DNA from: CALCHA01 sp035548175
GTDB lineage: Bacteria > Planctomycetota > Phycisphaerae > WQYP01
Assembly: GCA_035548175.1 (NCBI GenBank)
Contig: DASZTO010000024.1
Coordinates: forward strand, 1 to 64,000
DNA length: 64,000 nucleotides
Reading direction: 5' to 3'
In this document: positions 44,326 through 53,060 of the stretch, piece after piece
Numbering within the stretch: position 1 is the first letter of the stretch
How the letters are laid out: every line of letters starts with the position of its first letter
Position numbers and translations under genes: made by a program
Notes under the pieces: model-generated
Database searches by the model: none
Told to the model about the DNA's origin: nothing
What the model saw: the letters and a program-made list of their open reading frames with translations, nothing else

Positions 44326-44810
44326 CCGGCGGTCTGGAGAGAAGCGTGGGCGAATCCGGCGATCGCATGGTGCTGTTTCTGTGCAGCGGAAACTATTACC
44401 GCAGCCGGTTTGCCGAGGAATTGTTCAATCATCTGGCGCGCGAAGCGGGCCTGCCCTGGCGAGCGACTTCGTCGGGCTTGCGCGTGGACGAAGGCCTTTC
44501 CATGAACATCGGGCCGCTGAGCTGGTGGGCGAGGCAAGGTTTGCGGGAGCGCGGCATCACGGCGGTCGGGGGGGAGCGCATGCCCCGGCAGGTGTCGCAG
44601 GCGGAACTCGAAGCGGCGGCGATCATCGTGGCGGTGAAGGAAGCGGAGCATCGCCCGCTGATGCAGCGCCGCCATCCGGCGTGGGAACAGCGTGTGCGCT
44701 ACTGGGCGGTGCACGATCTGGATTGCGCGCAGGCCTCCGATGCGCTCCCGGAGCTGGAGCGTCTCGTGCGCCGACTCATCGCCGAATTGCGCCGCAGGCC
44801 GCCGGACTGA
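44322..44810 (+). CDS. Low-molecular-weight phosphatase-like protein
   Basis: The 162-residue product has the P-loop VLFLCSGNYYRSRFAEEL with the C-x5-R-S signature of LMW phosphatases and arsenate reductases, near residue 21. A candidate acid lies in 'WAVHDLDCAQASDALPEL'; the usual D-P dipeptide is missing, so activity is uncertain. 'RATSSGLRVDEGLSMNIGPL' matches the substrate-side loop. The GTG at 44322 overlaps the clpB stop (GTGA), indicating coupling; the ATG at 44367 is an alternative. The function may be protein-tyrosine or arginine dephosphorylation linked to ClpB quality control, which is inference. Confidence 0.75.
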
Positions 44811-44817
44811 GGGCCCG

Positions 44818-45855
44818 ATGCCAGACGCCCCCGCTTCCGGTACACTTCCCGCCATGAGCGACAGCGCTGTGATGCTTTCGATCGTCTCTCCCATGTACAA
44901 CGAGGCGGACGGGATCGCGGAATTCGTGCGGCAGGTGCACGCCGCAATGGACTCGTTGACGCTCGAGGGCGGATGGGAACTGGTGCTGGTCAACGATGGC
45001 TCGCGCGATGCGTCGCTCTCCGTCGCCACCGCTCTCGCCGCCGGCGATCCCCTCGTCCGCGTCGTTTCCTTTTCCCGGAACTTCGGCCACGAAGCCGCCT
45101 CGACCGCCGGCCTGCGCTACGCCCGCGGCAAGGCGGTCGTCCTCATCGATTCCGACCTCCAGGACCCGCCCGCCGTCATCCCCACCATGGTGGCAAAATG
45201 GCGGGAAGGCTTTGAGGTGGTCTACGGCGTGCGCTCGAAGCGGAATGAGGAATCGCTCCTCAAAAAATTCACGAGTTGGGGTTTTTACCGCCTCATGGGC
45301 CGGCTTGCGAAGATCGACCTGCCCAAGGACACCGGCGATTTCCGCCTGATGGATCGCAAAGTGGTGGACGCTTTCAATGCCCTGCCGGAACGCAATCGCT
45401 TTGTGCGCGGAATGGTCTGCTGGACGGGCTTTCGCGCCACCGGCGTCCCTTTCGAACGCGCCCGGCGCTTCGCCGGCAAAACCAAGTACAACTACCTCAA
45501 GCTCGTGCGCCTCGCCATCGATTCCATCACCGGCTTCACCACTGCGCCGCTCAAAATCGCCACCTGGCTGGGCATGATGATCTCCCTCGGCGCGCTCGCC
45601 TGGATCGCCGTGGTCATCCTGCAATTCTTCTTCTGGCCCGGTTACCGCACGCCCGGATACACCTTCCTGGCCATCGCCATCCTGTTCCTCGGCGGCGTGC
45701 AGATTTTCCTCATCGGCCTCGTCGGCGAGTACCTCGCCCGCACCTACGAACAGGTCCAGGGCCGGCCCCTTTACATCGTCAGCGACCTCGTCAACTTCGG
45801 CCAGACCCGCGCGGTGGGGGGGGCCAATGGCGGCTTGCTGGGCGAGAAGCCTTGA
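44818..45855 (+). CDS. GtrB/ArnC-like membrane glycosyltransferase (GT2)
   Basis: The 345-residue product has a GT-A domain: 'MLSIVSPMYNEADGIAEFVR', 'LVLVNDGSRDASL', 'FSRNFGHEAASTAGLRYARG', 'VVLIDSDLQDPPAVIP' and 'DTGDFRLMDRKVVDAFN'. Two C-terminal trans-membrane helices follow ('WLGMMISLGALAWIAVVILQ' and 'TFLAIAILFLGGVQIFLIGL'). This is the polyprenyl-phosphate glucosyl/aminoarabinosyl transferase layout. ATG at 44818 has GAGGG nearby; 44854 is an alternative. Codon use switches from G-ending to C-ending around 45000, within the gene. The 3' end holds an eight-G run. Confidence 0.9.
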   Translation: MPDAPASGTLPAMSDSAVMLSIVSPMYNEADGIAEFVRQVHAAMDSLTLEGGWELVLVNDGSRDASLSVATALAAGDPLVRVVSFSRNFGHEAASTAGLRYARGKAVVLIDSDLQDPPAVIPTMVAKWREGFEVVYGVRSKRNEESLLKKFTSWGFYRLMGRLAKIDLPKDTGDFRLMDRKVVDAFNALPERNRFVRGMVCWTGFRATGVPFERARRFAGKTKYNYLKLVRLAIDSITGFTTAPLKIATWLGMMISLGALAWIAVVILQFFFWPGYRTPGYTFLAIAILFLGGVQIFLIGLVGEYLARTYEQVQGRPLYIVSDLVNFGQTRAVGGANGGLLGEKP

Positions 45856-46108
45856 GCGCACCCGTTCCGGCCGATCGATGTGTCTTGCGACAGGGACGCT
45901 GCCCGAAGCAGGGGAGCAGCGATTTTAACCTGTCCATCCCACCCGGCTTTGCGGAAATACTGAAGCAGACGCGCAGACGTTGCCGATAGCCCCGGTACCA
46001 CGCACATTTTGCGCACCGGACAGCCCCCCAAACCACCCGGAGCGCGCCGCACGCAGGAGGCATGCGGTAACGGGGCCCAGGTACTTCACGACGGCGGAGC
46101 CGCACGGA

Positions 46109-48610
46109 ATGACCACCGCAGCCGAAACTGACCCGCACGCCCATCTGGACGCCGGGGCTCCCGCGCCCGTCGCCCGCCGCGCGTCCGCAGCTTCGGCCAG
46201 CCCCTGGCGGCGGCTCTGGCAGATTCCCCTTCTGCTCGCCGGCGTCGCGCTGTTCGCCTATGGCGTGCGCACCCTCGCCCGAACCATCAAGCCCGTCCCC
46301 TTCGAAACCCACGTTTCTGACGTCCAGAACATGCTCGCCGCCGGCCGCTACACCGACGCCGTCGCCCGCATCAACATCCTGGCGGACCGCTTCCACGAAC
46401 GATCGCAACAGGCCACGCTGGAGGTGCTCGCCGGCGACACGCTTTACCTCGCGCAGCAGAAGCAGCCCGTGCCGGTGCGTTCCAATTTCGAGGGCATGAT
46501 CAGCCATTACCAGCGCGCCCGGACGCTGGGCTTCGCCGCCACGCCCACGTTGAACGAACGCTGGGGTGAAGCCGCCCTGGCCCTGGGCGACGCGCGCACC
46601 GCCATCGAAAAATTCGAAGCCGCCGCCGCCGCCAACCCGGCGATTCTGCAGGCGCACGTCCACGAGCTGGTCGAGGCCTATCGCGACGCGGGCGACATGG
46701 CCAGGGCGGCGGCGGTGGTCGATCGCCTGCTGGCCCAGCCCGATCTGCCCATCGACGATCGCGCCTGGGGTCTCTGCGAAAAAATCCGCATGGCCCTGCA
46801 GCTTCAAGCCACCGGCGGCGCGCCGGGGACTGAACTGGCCGCCGCCCTTCAGGCCGCGCAGGCCGCCCTGCCAGGGATCGCCGAGCGTGATCCCGCCGGG
46901 CGCGTGCTGGTGTGGATCGGCCGGGCCCAGTTCGACGCCGGCCAGCTGGATGCCGCCCGCGCCTCGCTCCTGGACGCCCGCTCGCGTTTCATCGTGCATC
47001 ACCTGGATGACGGGCGCGCCGAGCTGCTGCTGGCGAAAATCGCCCAGGCGCGGTACGCCAAAACCGGTGAGGCCGCCGAACTCAAAAACGCCCAGGACCT
47101 CTTCCAGGAAGTCGTGACCCGCCACGCCGGCACGCCGATCTTCGCCGCCGCGCGCCTGGGCCGCGCGGAAATCGCCGCCGCCCAACAGGGCGCGATCCCC
47201 GTGGACAACGAGCGTCTCCAGGCCGACTTCCGCTTCGCCATCAAGGCCGTCACGCCCGCTGCCGACGCCGCCCGTTCCGCCACGCTCGATCCGCCGCCGG
47301 AATTCATCACGCACGAAAGCGTGCGCAGCAGCCTCATCGCCGCTCACGAGCATGCGTTTCTCGCCGGCCGCCTCGATGACGCGCTGATGTATCTCGGGCT
47401 GGAGCGCGAGCTGGGCGATGCGGAATCCGCTGACGATGCGTTGCGCTGGGCGATCACCCACGAACGCCGCGCGGACGAGCTGCTGGCTGCCAATGCCGAA
47501 GGCCACGAGCGCGCCGCCGCCCTCACGATGCTCGGCCAGGCCGCCGAGGATTATCTCCGGCATTCGCGCCTCACCACCATGCAGGACGACGTCTCGGGCA
47601 ACAGCCTCTGGAAAGCCGCCGGACTGTTTGACGCCGCCGGCGACACCCTCCGTTCCGCCGGCATCTACGAGGAATTCACCGCCCAGCGCCCCGCCGATCC
47701 GCGCGTCCCCGAAGCGCTCCTCGACACCGGTCGGCTTTATCAATCCGTCGGCCAGATCGACAAGGCCATCCCCGTCTACCAGCGCAACATCCGCGAGAAT
47801 CCCCGCACGCCCGCCGCCTACACCTCGGCGGTGAATCTCGCCCGCTGCTACATGACGCTGGGCCCGCAGGATTTCGACAAGGCCGAGGCGGCGCTGCTGT
47901 CGCTCGTGCAGGACAACCGCGATCTGCTGCCGACCGCCAACGAATTCCGCATCAGCATCTTCACGCTGGGCGAGCTGTATTACCGCAACCAGCGCTGGGC
48001 GGACGCGATCCTGCGCCTGGAAGAGGCGCGCACGCGTTACCCCGACGATCCCGGCGTGCCGCACGCCACCTTCATGCTGGCGGAAAGCTATCGCCACAGC
48101 GCCCAGGAAATCGGCGCCGCGCTCCAGAAGAATCCGGGCGCCGACGATCGCGCCGCCATGGAATCCGCCAGAACCGACCGCTACGCCCGCGCGGCGGACC
48201 TCTTCGGCTCCGTCATCGGCGCCCTCGATTCCGCCCCGGACCAGCCCTCCGCCACGACCACCGCGCCGGCTGCTTCTTCGGCGCATCTCTCGCCGGTCGA
48301 TGCGGAATACCTGCGAACCGCCTATCTCGATCGCGCAAGCTGCGCCTACGAAACGCAGCGCTATTCCGACGCCATCCACCTCTACGACGGCGTGGCCTCG
48401 CGCTTTCCCGACGAGCTGATCGCCGTCGACGCCTACATCCAGATCGTCAACAGCTATCTGGCGCTTCAGCAGCCCGCCGAGGCCGCCGCCGCCGCCGAGC
48501 GCGCCCGCTGGGTGCTCAAGCGCATCCCCGACGACGCCTTCCCCAAAGCCCCCGTCGCGCTCACGCGCGCCTATTACGAAAACTTTCTCAAGATCGGCAG
48601 CCAGCCCTGA
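46109..48610 (+). CDS. TPR-repeat membrane-anchored protein
   Basis: The 833-residue product has one N-terminal trans-membrane segment at about residues 38-56 (LWQIPLLLAGVALFAYGV). A large array of TPR-like helical repeats fills the rest: 'AEALLALGD'-type helices such as 'GRYTDAVARINILADRF', 'DARTAIEKFEAAAAANP', 'VPEALLDTGRLYQSVGQIDK' and 'AYTSAVNLARCYMTLGP'. The repeats probably face the periplasm. No catalytic domain is seen. It sits 20 bases before flgN and may be part of the flagellar transcript, or of the cell-envelope genes to its left. Similar large TPR proteins are common in planctomycetes, with no assigned function. Confidence 0.8.
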   Translation: MTTAAETDPHAHLDAGAPAPVARRASAASASPWRRLWQIPLLLAGVALFAYGVRTLARTIKPVPFETHVSDVQNMLAAGRYTDAVARINILADRFHERSQQATLEVLAGDTLYLAQQKQPVPVRSNFEGMISHYQRARTLGFAATPTLNERWGEAALALGDARTAIEKFEAAAAANPAILQAHVHELVEAYRDAGDMARAAAVVDRLLAQPDLPIDDRAWGLCEKIRMALQLQATGGAPGTELAAALQAAQAALPGIAERDPAGRVLVWIGRAQFDAGQLDAARASLLDARSRFIVHHLDDGRAELLLAKIAQARYAKTGEAAELKNAQDLFQEVVTRHAGTPIFAAARLGRAEIAAAQQGAIPVDNERLQADFRFAIKAVTPAADAARSATLDPPPEFITHESVRSSLIAAHEHAFLAGRLDDALMYLGLERELGDAESADDALRWAITHERRADELLAANAEGHERAAALTMLGQAAEDYLRHSRLTTMQDDVSGNSLWKAAGLFDAAGDTLRSAGIYEEFTAQRPADPRVPEALLDTGRLYQSVGQIDKAIPVYQRNIRENPRTPAAYTSAVNLARCYMTLGPQDFDKAEAALLSLVQDNRDLLPTANEFRISIFTLGELYYRNQRWADAILRLEEARTRYPDDPGVPHATFMLAESYRHSAQEIGAALQKNPGADDRAAMESARTDRYARAADLFGSVIGALDSAPDQPSATTTAPAASSAHLSPVDAEYLRTAYLDRASCAYETQRYSDAIHLYDGVASRFPDELIAVDAYIQIVNSYLALQQPAEAAAAAERARWVLKRIPDDAFPKAPVALTRAYYENFLKIGSQP

Positions 48611-48630
48611 GTGTTTTTCGCGAGGACGTC

Positions 48631-49110
48631 ATGACCCAGTTGTTCCCGCCGCCAAACAGCCCCTTCGCCGCCCCCCTCGGGCAGGCAGGCCTGGCCGCCG
48701 CCCTGGCCCGCGCGCTCTCCGGCCAGAAGGCCATCTACGCCCAGATCCTCGCCCTCTGCAAACAACAATCGCAATACGTCGCCACCGGCGAAACCGAGCA
48801 CCTCATGACCATCCTCGCCGCCCGCAACCGCCTCATCGAACAGGTCGCGCCGCTCGATCGGGAGCTCCAGCCCTACAAGGGACGCTGGCAGCAGGTGCTC
48901 GACGGCCTGCCCGGGCGCGAACGCCAGACCGTCGGCGGATTGCTCAAGGAAGTGCAGGAACTGCTCGCCGCAATCCTCGCCGCCGATGAAGCCGACAAGG
49001 AATCCCTCACCCGCCAGCGCACCTATGTCGCCTCTGAGATTTCCCGCACCGTCACCGGCGCCACGCTCAACCGCGCCTACGGCATCAAGCCCCGGGTGGC
49101 CGGCGCATGA
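48631..49110 (+). CDS. flgN: FlgN-like flagellar export chaperone
   Basis: The 159-residue all-helical product matches the FlgN layout. An early helix 'LAAALARALSGQKAIYAQIL' is followed by 'LMTILAARNRLIEQVAPLDREL', and 'REELLALLAADEADKESL'-like text is present (here ELLAAILAADEADKESLTRQR). A C-terminal amphipathic helix ends with 'NRAYGIKP'. FlgN guards hook-filament junction proteins FlgK and FlgL before export. The family is weakly conserved, so the call rests on length, helix pattern and location. Its stop overlaps the histidine kinase start by 4 bases (ATGA). Confidence 0.75.
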   Translation: MTQLFPPPNSPFAAPLGQAGLAAALARALSGQKAIYAQILALCKQQSQYVATGETEHLMTILAARNRLIEQVAPLDRELQPYKGRWQQVLDGLPGRERQTVGGLLKEVQELLAAILAADEADKESLTRQRTYVASEISRTVTGATLNRAYGIKPRVAGA

Positions 49111-50027
49111 CCGATACCGCCTCGCCCATCATCGCTTCCGCGGACGGCGCCGTGCGCAGCCCCGCGCCGCCGCGCACGCTCGAGGACCTCCATGAAATCC
49201 TCAAGATGTACAACGAGGTCACCCAGCGCCTGCAAAACAGCCACGAGCGCCTGCAGCAGGAAGTCGTCCGCCTCACCGAGCAGCTCGAACAAAAAAATCG
49301 CGAGCTGGAGCTGAAAAAACGTCTCGCCGCCCTGGGTGAAATGGCCGCGGGAATCGCCCATGAAATCCGCAATCCCCTCGGCGGCATTGGGCTCTACGCC
49401 TCCACGCTCGCCTCCGAAGTCGCCGATCGCCCCCTCGCCGCCGAGCTCGTCCGCAAAATTTCCTCCGGCGTCAAAGGCCTCAACGCCCTCGTCTCCGACA
49501 TGCTCACCTTCACCCGCGACCTCCACCTCGACGCCCAGCCCCACGACCTCGAATCCATCGTCCTGGAGGCCCTCGAACTCGCCGCCCCCAGCCTCCTCGC
49601 CCAGGACATCACCGCCCGCGTCCACGGCTCGGTCAAAGGCAAAACCGTCCGCGCCGACCGCCGCCTCCTTTCCCGCGTGCTGCTGAACCTCGTGCTCAAT
49701 GGCGCTGAAGCCATCGGCGAAGCCGGCATCACCGGCGGCCGGCTGGAAATTCGCGCGGCCAGCAAGGCCGGCCGGACCGAAGTCACGATCGAAGACAACG
49801 GCCCGGGCATTCCGGCGGACCTCGTCGAAAAGATATTTGACCCCTTTTTCACCACCAAACACACCGGTACGGGCTTGGGGCTGGCGATCGTGCACCGAAT
49901 CATCGAAGCCCACGGGGGCCGTATCGGGGCCGAGAATCTCAAATCTCCGGAGCGCGGCGCGCGGTTTCGGATTGTGCTGCCGAATGATGAAAACGTCACG
50001 CAAGCGCCCGCGAATGCAAACAAGTAA
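49107..50027 (+). CDS. Sensor histidine kinase (FlrB/NtrB-like)
   Basis: The 306-residue soluble kinase has an N-terminal coiled coil (about 25-72). Its dimerisation domain has the H-box MAAGIAHEIRNPLGG (His 85), and the ATP-binding domain has N-box 'VLLNLVLNGAEAIGEAG', G1 'VTIEDNGPGIP', F-box 'IFDPFFTTKHTGTGLGL' and the final glycine-rich block. It has no membrane segment or PAS domain, as in flagellar kinases FlrB/FlgS that sense completion of the export apparatus. It lies between flgN and a sigma-54 activator, which is its likely partner. Confidence 0.92.
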   Translation: MTDTASPIIASADGAVRSPAPPRTLEDLHEILKMYNEVTQRLQNSHERLQQEVVRLTEQLEQKNRELELKKRLAALGEMAAGIAHEIRNPLGGIGLYASTLASEVADRPLAAELVRKISSGVKGLNALVSDMLTFTRDLHLDAQPHDLESIVLEALELAAPSLLAQDITARVHGSVKGKTVRADRRLLSRVLLNLVLNGAEAIGEAGITGGRLEIRAASKAGRTEVTIEDNGPGIPADLVEKIFDPFFTTKHTGTGLGLAIVHRIIEAHGGRIGAENLKSPERGARFRIVLPNDENVTQAPANANK

Positions 50028-50058
50028 CTCTTTTAGCTTGAACCAGGGAAGGTGACAG

Positions 50059-51489
50059 ATGGCCACAATCCTCGTCGTGGATGACAAAGACATGATGCGC
50101 GACTCCCTGTCGCTGGCGCTCGCCCGCGCGGGGCACAAGGCGGTGACCACCGGCGATCCGTCGGAGGCCCCGGCACTCGTCCGCCAGCACCGCCCCGCCT
50201 GCGTCATCACCGATCTCAAGATGCCCAAAATGGATGGCATCGAGCTGCTCCAGAAAATCCGCGCGGAACATCCCGACGTTCCCGTCATCCTCATGACCGC
50301 CTTCGCCACCATCTCCACCGCCGTCCACGCCATCCGCCAGGGCGCGTTCGACTACGTGCAGAAGCCCTTCGAGAGCGATGAAATCCTGGTCGTCGTCGAT
50401 CGCGCCATCGAGCACGGAAAACTCGTCGCCGAAAACCAGGCCTTCCGCGCCAACGCCGAAGCCGCTCCGCCCAAGGTCCTCATCGGCGACAGCCGCCAGA
50501 TGAAGGACGTCCGCGACCGCATCCGCCAGGTCGCCGGCAGCAGCTCCGCCACCGTCCTGATCTCCGGCGAATCGGGAACCGGCAAGGAAAACGTCGCCCA
50601 GGTCATTCACGCCCAGAGCGCCCGCGCCAGCCGCCCCATGATCTGCCTCAATTGCGCCGCCCTCCCGGCCAACCTTCTCGAATCCGAACTCTTCGGCCAC
50701 GAGAAAGGCGCCTTCACCGGCGCCGACAAGCTCCGCAAAGGCCGCTTCGAACTCGCCGACAATTCCACGCTGCTGCTCGATGAAATCTCCGAGATCGACC
50801 TGGGCATCCAGGCCAAGCTGCTCCGCGTGCTCCAGGAGCGCGCCTTCGAGCGTGTCGGCGGAAACGTCACGCAGAACGTCGATGTCCGCGTCATCGCCAC
50901 CACCAACCGCCACCTGCTCGACTGGGTCCGCCAGGGCAAGTTCCGCGAAGACCTTTTCTACCGCCTCAACGTCGTCCCCATCGCCCTTCCCCCGCTGCGC
51001 GAACGCATCGAGGATGTTCCCCTGCTGTGCGAACATTTCCTCGCCCGCATCGCCGCTCGCGACGGCCGCCCGCAGCGCCGCTTCGAAGCTGCCGCCCTCG
51101 AACTGCTGCAGAAGTATCACTGGCCCGGCAACGTGCGCGAGCTGGAAAACATCTGCGAGCGCAGCGTCGTTCTGGAAACCGCCGGCGAAGTCATCCGCGC
51201 CGCCACCATCAGCCCCTGGATCGCCGCCATCGGCGTCGATTCCGCCGCCGTCCACGATTTCACCTTCGGCGTGCGCAGCGCCAGCGCTCATGGCATCGAA
51301 TCCCCCCTCGCCGGCGCAAGCGCCGGGGTCGGCGTCCTCGAGGAACTCGAACGCCGCACCATCCTCAAAGTCCTCGAAAAGCACAATGGCCACCGCCTCC
51401 GCACCGCCAAGGAACTCGGCATCGGCCTGCGCACGCTCGGCATGAAGCTCAAAAAGCTCAAGGACGAAGGCGTCCTGGTCGAATCCTGA
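50059..51489 (+). CDS. Sigma-54-dependent response regulator (FlrC/FlgR-like)
   Basis: The 476-residue product has three domains. A receiver (1-120) has D8/D9 and phospho-acceptor D52 in 'ITDLKMPKMDGIELL'. An AAA+ sigma-54 activation domain has Walker A GESGTGKE (near 170), the GAFTGA loop that contacts sigma-54 (217-222), 'LLLDEISEIDLGIQAKLLR' and 'RFREDLFYRLNV'-type text (here KFREDLFYRLNVVPIALPPL). A Fis-like helix-turn-helix (about 430-470, 'GHRLRTAKELGIGLRTLGMK') closes it. It should activate RpoN promoters when phosphorylated. The best local target is the -24/-12 element at 51592-51607. Confidence 0.95.
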   Translation: MATILVVDDKDMMRDSLSLALARAGHKAVTTGDPSEAPALVRQHRPACVITDLKMPKMDGIELLQKIRAEHPDVPVILMTAFATISTAVHAIRQGAFDYVQKPFESDEILVVVDRAIEHGKLVAENQAFRANAEAAPPKVLIGDSRQMKDVRDRIRQVAGSSSATVLISGESGTGKENVAQVIHAQSARASRPMICLNCAALPANLLESELFGHEKGAFTGADKLRKGRFELADNSTLLLDEISEIDLGIQAKLLRVLQERAFERVGGNVTQNVDVRVIATTNRHLLDWVRQGKFREDLFYRLNVVPIALPPLRERIEDVPLLCEHFLARIAARDGRPQRRFEAAALELLQKYHWPGNVRELENICERSVVLETAGEVIRAATISPWIAAIGVDSAAVHDFTFGVRSASAHGIESPLAGASAGVGVLEELERRTILKVLEKHNGHRLRTAKELGIGLRTLGMKLKKLKDEGVLVES

Positions 51490-51591
51490 CCGCGCAGCGC
51501 CCGCGCAGTTCCTGCCGCCGACTCGCAACACCTGCGCCCCGCACTCCGCCGCCAACGCTCGTTTCTCCGAGGTTTTCACAACTCCGCCCCA

Positions 51592-51607
51592 CGGTACACC
51601 CCTTGCA
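51592..51607 (+). promoter_or_regulatory. Sigma-54 (-24/-12) promoter upstream of flgB
   Basis: CGGTACACCCCTTGCA has the invariant GG (51593-51594) and GC (51605-51606) exactly 12 bases apart, and TTGCA at -12. The consensus is TGGCAC-N5-TTGCA; only the first T and the C after GG differ. Transcription would start near 51619, about 20 bases before the flgB GTG and its AAGGA. Confidence 0.75.
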
Positions 51608-51638
51608 CTAGGCCCCGCGCGAAACAAGGATTTTTTCC

Positions 51639-52070
51639 GTGATCGACGACCTCATCTCCACCCCCACCACCCGCGTCCTCGAAGGCGCCGTCAACTTCAC
51701 CGAGCAGCGCCACCAGGTCCTGCTCGCAAATATCGCCAACCTCGATACGCCCGGCTACATCCAGAGCGACCTCAACGTCGCCGATTTCCAGTCCTCCCTC
51801 CGCAACGCCCTCGACCGCGAACGCGCCTCCGTCGGCACCGACGTCAACCCCGACTCCTCCCAAACCGTCGACTTCTCCCAGGGCCCCGGCAACCCCGTCG
51901 GCATCCCTCAACAGGTGATCGCCAGCCCCGTCTTCCACGACAAAGGCGCACGCTCCATCGATTCGCTCATGAGCAACCTCGCAGACAACGCCCTCGCCCA
52001 CAACACCGCCGTCCAACTCCTCAAATCCCGCTACGACATGATCACCCGCGCGATCTCCATGAAGGTCTGA
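51639..52070 (+). CDS. flgB: Flagellar basal-body rod protein FlgB
   Basis: Proximal rod component, exported through the flagellar type III system. The 143-residue product has the rod-protein signature 'QRHQVLLANIANLDTPGYIQ' near residue 30 and the C-terminal helix 'NALAHNTAVQLLKSRYDMIT'. Both belong to the coiled-coil ends shared by axial proteins. The start is GTG at 51639 with AAGGA upstream. First gene of the operon behind the sigma-54 promoter. flgC follows after 30 bases. Confidence 0.94.
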   Translation: MIDDLISTPTTRVLEGAVNFTEQRHQVLLANIANLDTPGYIQSDLNVADFQSSLRNALDRERASVGTDVNPDSSQTVDFSQGPGNPVGIPQQVIASPVFHDKGARSIDSLMSNLADNALAHNTAVQLLKSRYDMITRAISMKV

Positions 52071-52100
52071 TTGACCCCCGGCCTCCGTTAAGGACGTTCC

Positions 52101-52505
52101 ATGTTCGGTTCCTTCGATATCTCCGCCAGCGCTCTCACCGCCCAGCGCGTCCGCATGGACACCATCGCCTCCAACCTCGCCAATATCGACGCCGTCCTGG
52201 GCCCCAACCATCAGCCCCAGCCCTATCGCCGCATCTTCGCCACCTTTCAAACCCAGCGCACCCCCGACGGCGGCGTCGGCGTCGGCGTCTCCTCCATCGA
52301 GCAGGACACCCAGACCCCCTTCCGCCTCAAGCTCGAACCCGGCAGCCCCGCCGCCGACGCCAACGGCTGGGTCCGCTACCCCAACGTCGATCTCTTCACC
52401 GAAAACATGAACGCCATCGAAACCACACGCGCCTACGAAGCCAACATTACCGCCATTGAGACCACCAAGTCGATGATCAACTCCACGCTCCGCATCCTGG
52501 CCTGA
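52101..52505 (+). CDS. flgC: Flagellar basal-body rod protein FlgC
   Basis: Proximal rod component. The 134-residue product has 'SASALTAQRVRMDTIASNLA' near the N-terminus, 'PYRRIFATFQ', 'GWVRYPNVDLFTENMNAIET' and 'TRAYEANITAIETTKSMINS', the FlgC pattern. Length is normal. The family 'NVN...M' motif before the last helix reads NVDLFTENMN. It lies between flgB and fliE, the usual order. Confidence 0.95.
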   Translation: MFGSFDISASALTAQRVRMDTIASNLANIDAVLGPNHQPQPYRRIFATFQTQRTPDGGVGVGVSSIEQDTQTPFRLKLEPGSPAADANGWVRYPNVDLFTENMNAIETTRAYEANITAIETTKSMINSTLRILA

Positions 52506-52557
52506 ACGATCCGTCACCCGCAACCGCCGGCACACGCCGGCCTGAGAGGACCTTCCC

Positions 52558-52872
52558 GTGGACGCCCTCAACTCCCTCAACAATCTCTCCGTCGGCGGCG
52601 CCAACGTCTCCGCCGGTTCCGCCGCCTCTTCGCCCGCCGCAGGCACGCCCGGCACCAGCTTCAAAGACGTGCTGATGAAAAACCTCAGCGAGGTCAACGA
52701 CCTTCAGCAGGATGCCGACAAAAAAATCGAGGACTTCGTCACCGGTCGCTCGCAGAACATGGGCGAAATCATCTCCGCCAGCCAGAAAGCGACCATGGCC
52801 TTCAACATGCTCACGCAAATCCGCAACAAGCTTCAGGACGCCTACGACGAAGTCAAAAACCTCCGCGTCTGA
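52558..52872 (+). CDS. fliE: Flagellar hook-basal body protein FliE
   Basis: Links the MS ring to the rod. The 104-residue product has a low-complexity Ser/Ala/Gly N-terminus, then 'SFKDVLMKNLSEVNDLQQDA', 'KIEDFVTGRSQNMGEIISAS' and 'MLTQIRNKLQDAYDEVKNLRV', a complete FliE core. The start is GTG at 52558. A 188-base spacer follows before fliF, in which I found GG...GC elements only at wrong spacing for a second sigma-54 promoter. Confidence 0.93.
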   Translation: MDALNSLNNLSVGGANVSAGSAASSPAAGTPGTSFKDVLMKNLSEVNDLQQDADKKIEDFVTGRSQNMGEIISASQKATMAFNMLTQIRNKLQDAYDEVKNLRV

Positions 52873-53060
52873 CGCTCCCCTTTCGCGGAAGCGTTGATCG
52901 CAAAATCGGCAATACCTGCGCCTCCGCCCACCTCTTCGGCAACCTTTGCCGCGCTCATCCATTTTCTCCTGTTGAATTTCCCGCCTTTCTACCGATGACA
53001 TCCATACGACTGCGGAGCGGTCGCACCACGGGACACCTCTTCTCCGTCCTGACCTGAGGC

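Noticed and set aside
45980..48379. 862-codon minus-strand frame over the TPR gene and GtrB-like spacer
   Set aside because: Gly/Ala/Arg-rich shadow of helical repeat codons; the plus strand has a TM anchor and TPR pattern.
52873..53060. Second sigma-54 promoter before fliF
   Set aside because: GGCAA...TGC elements are present but GG and GC are 10 bases apart, not 12.
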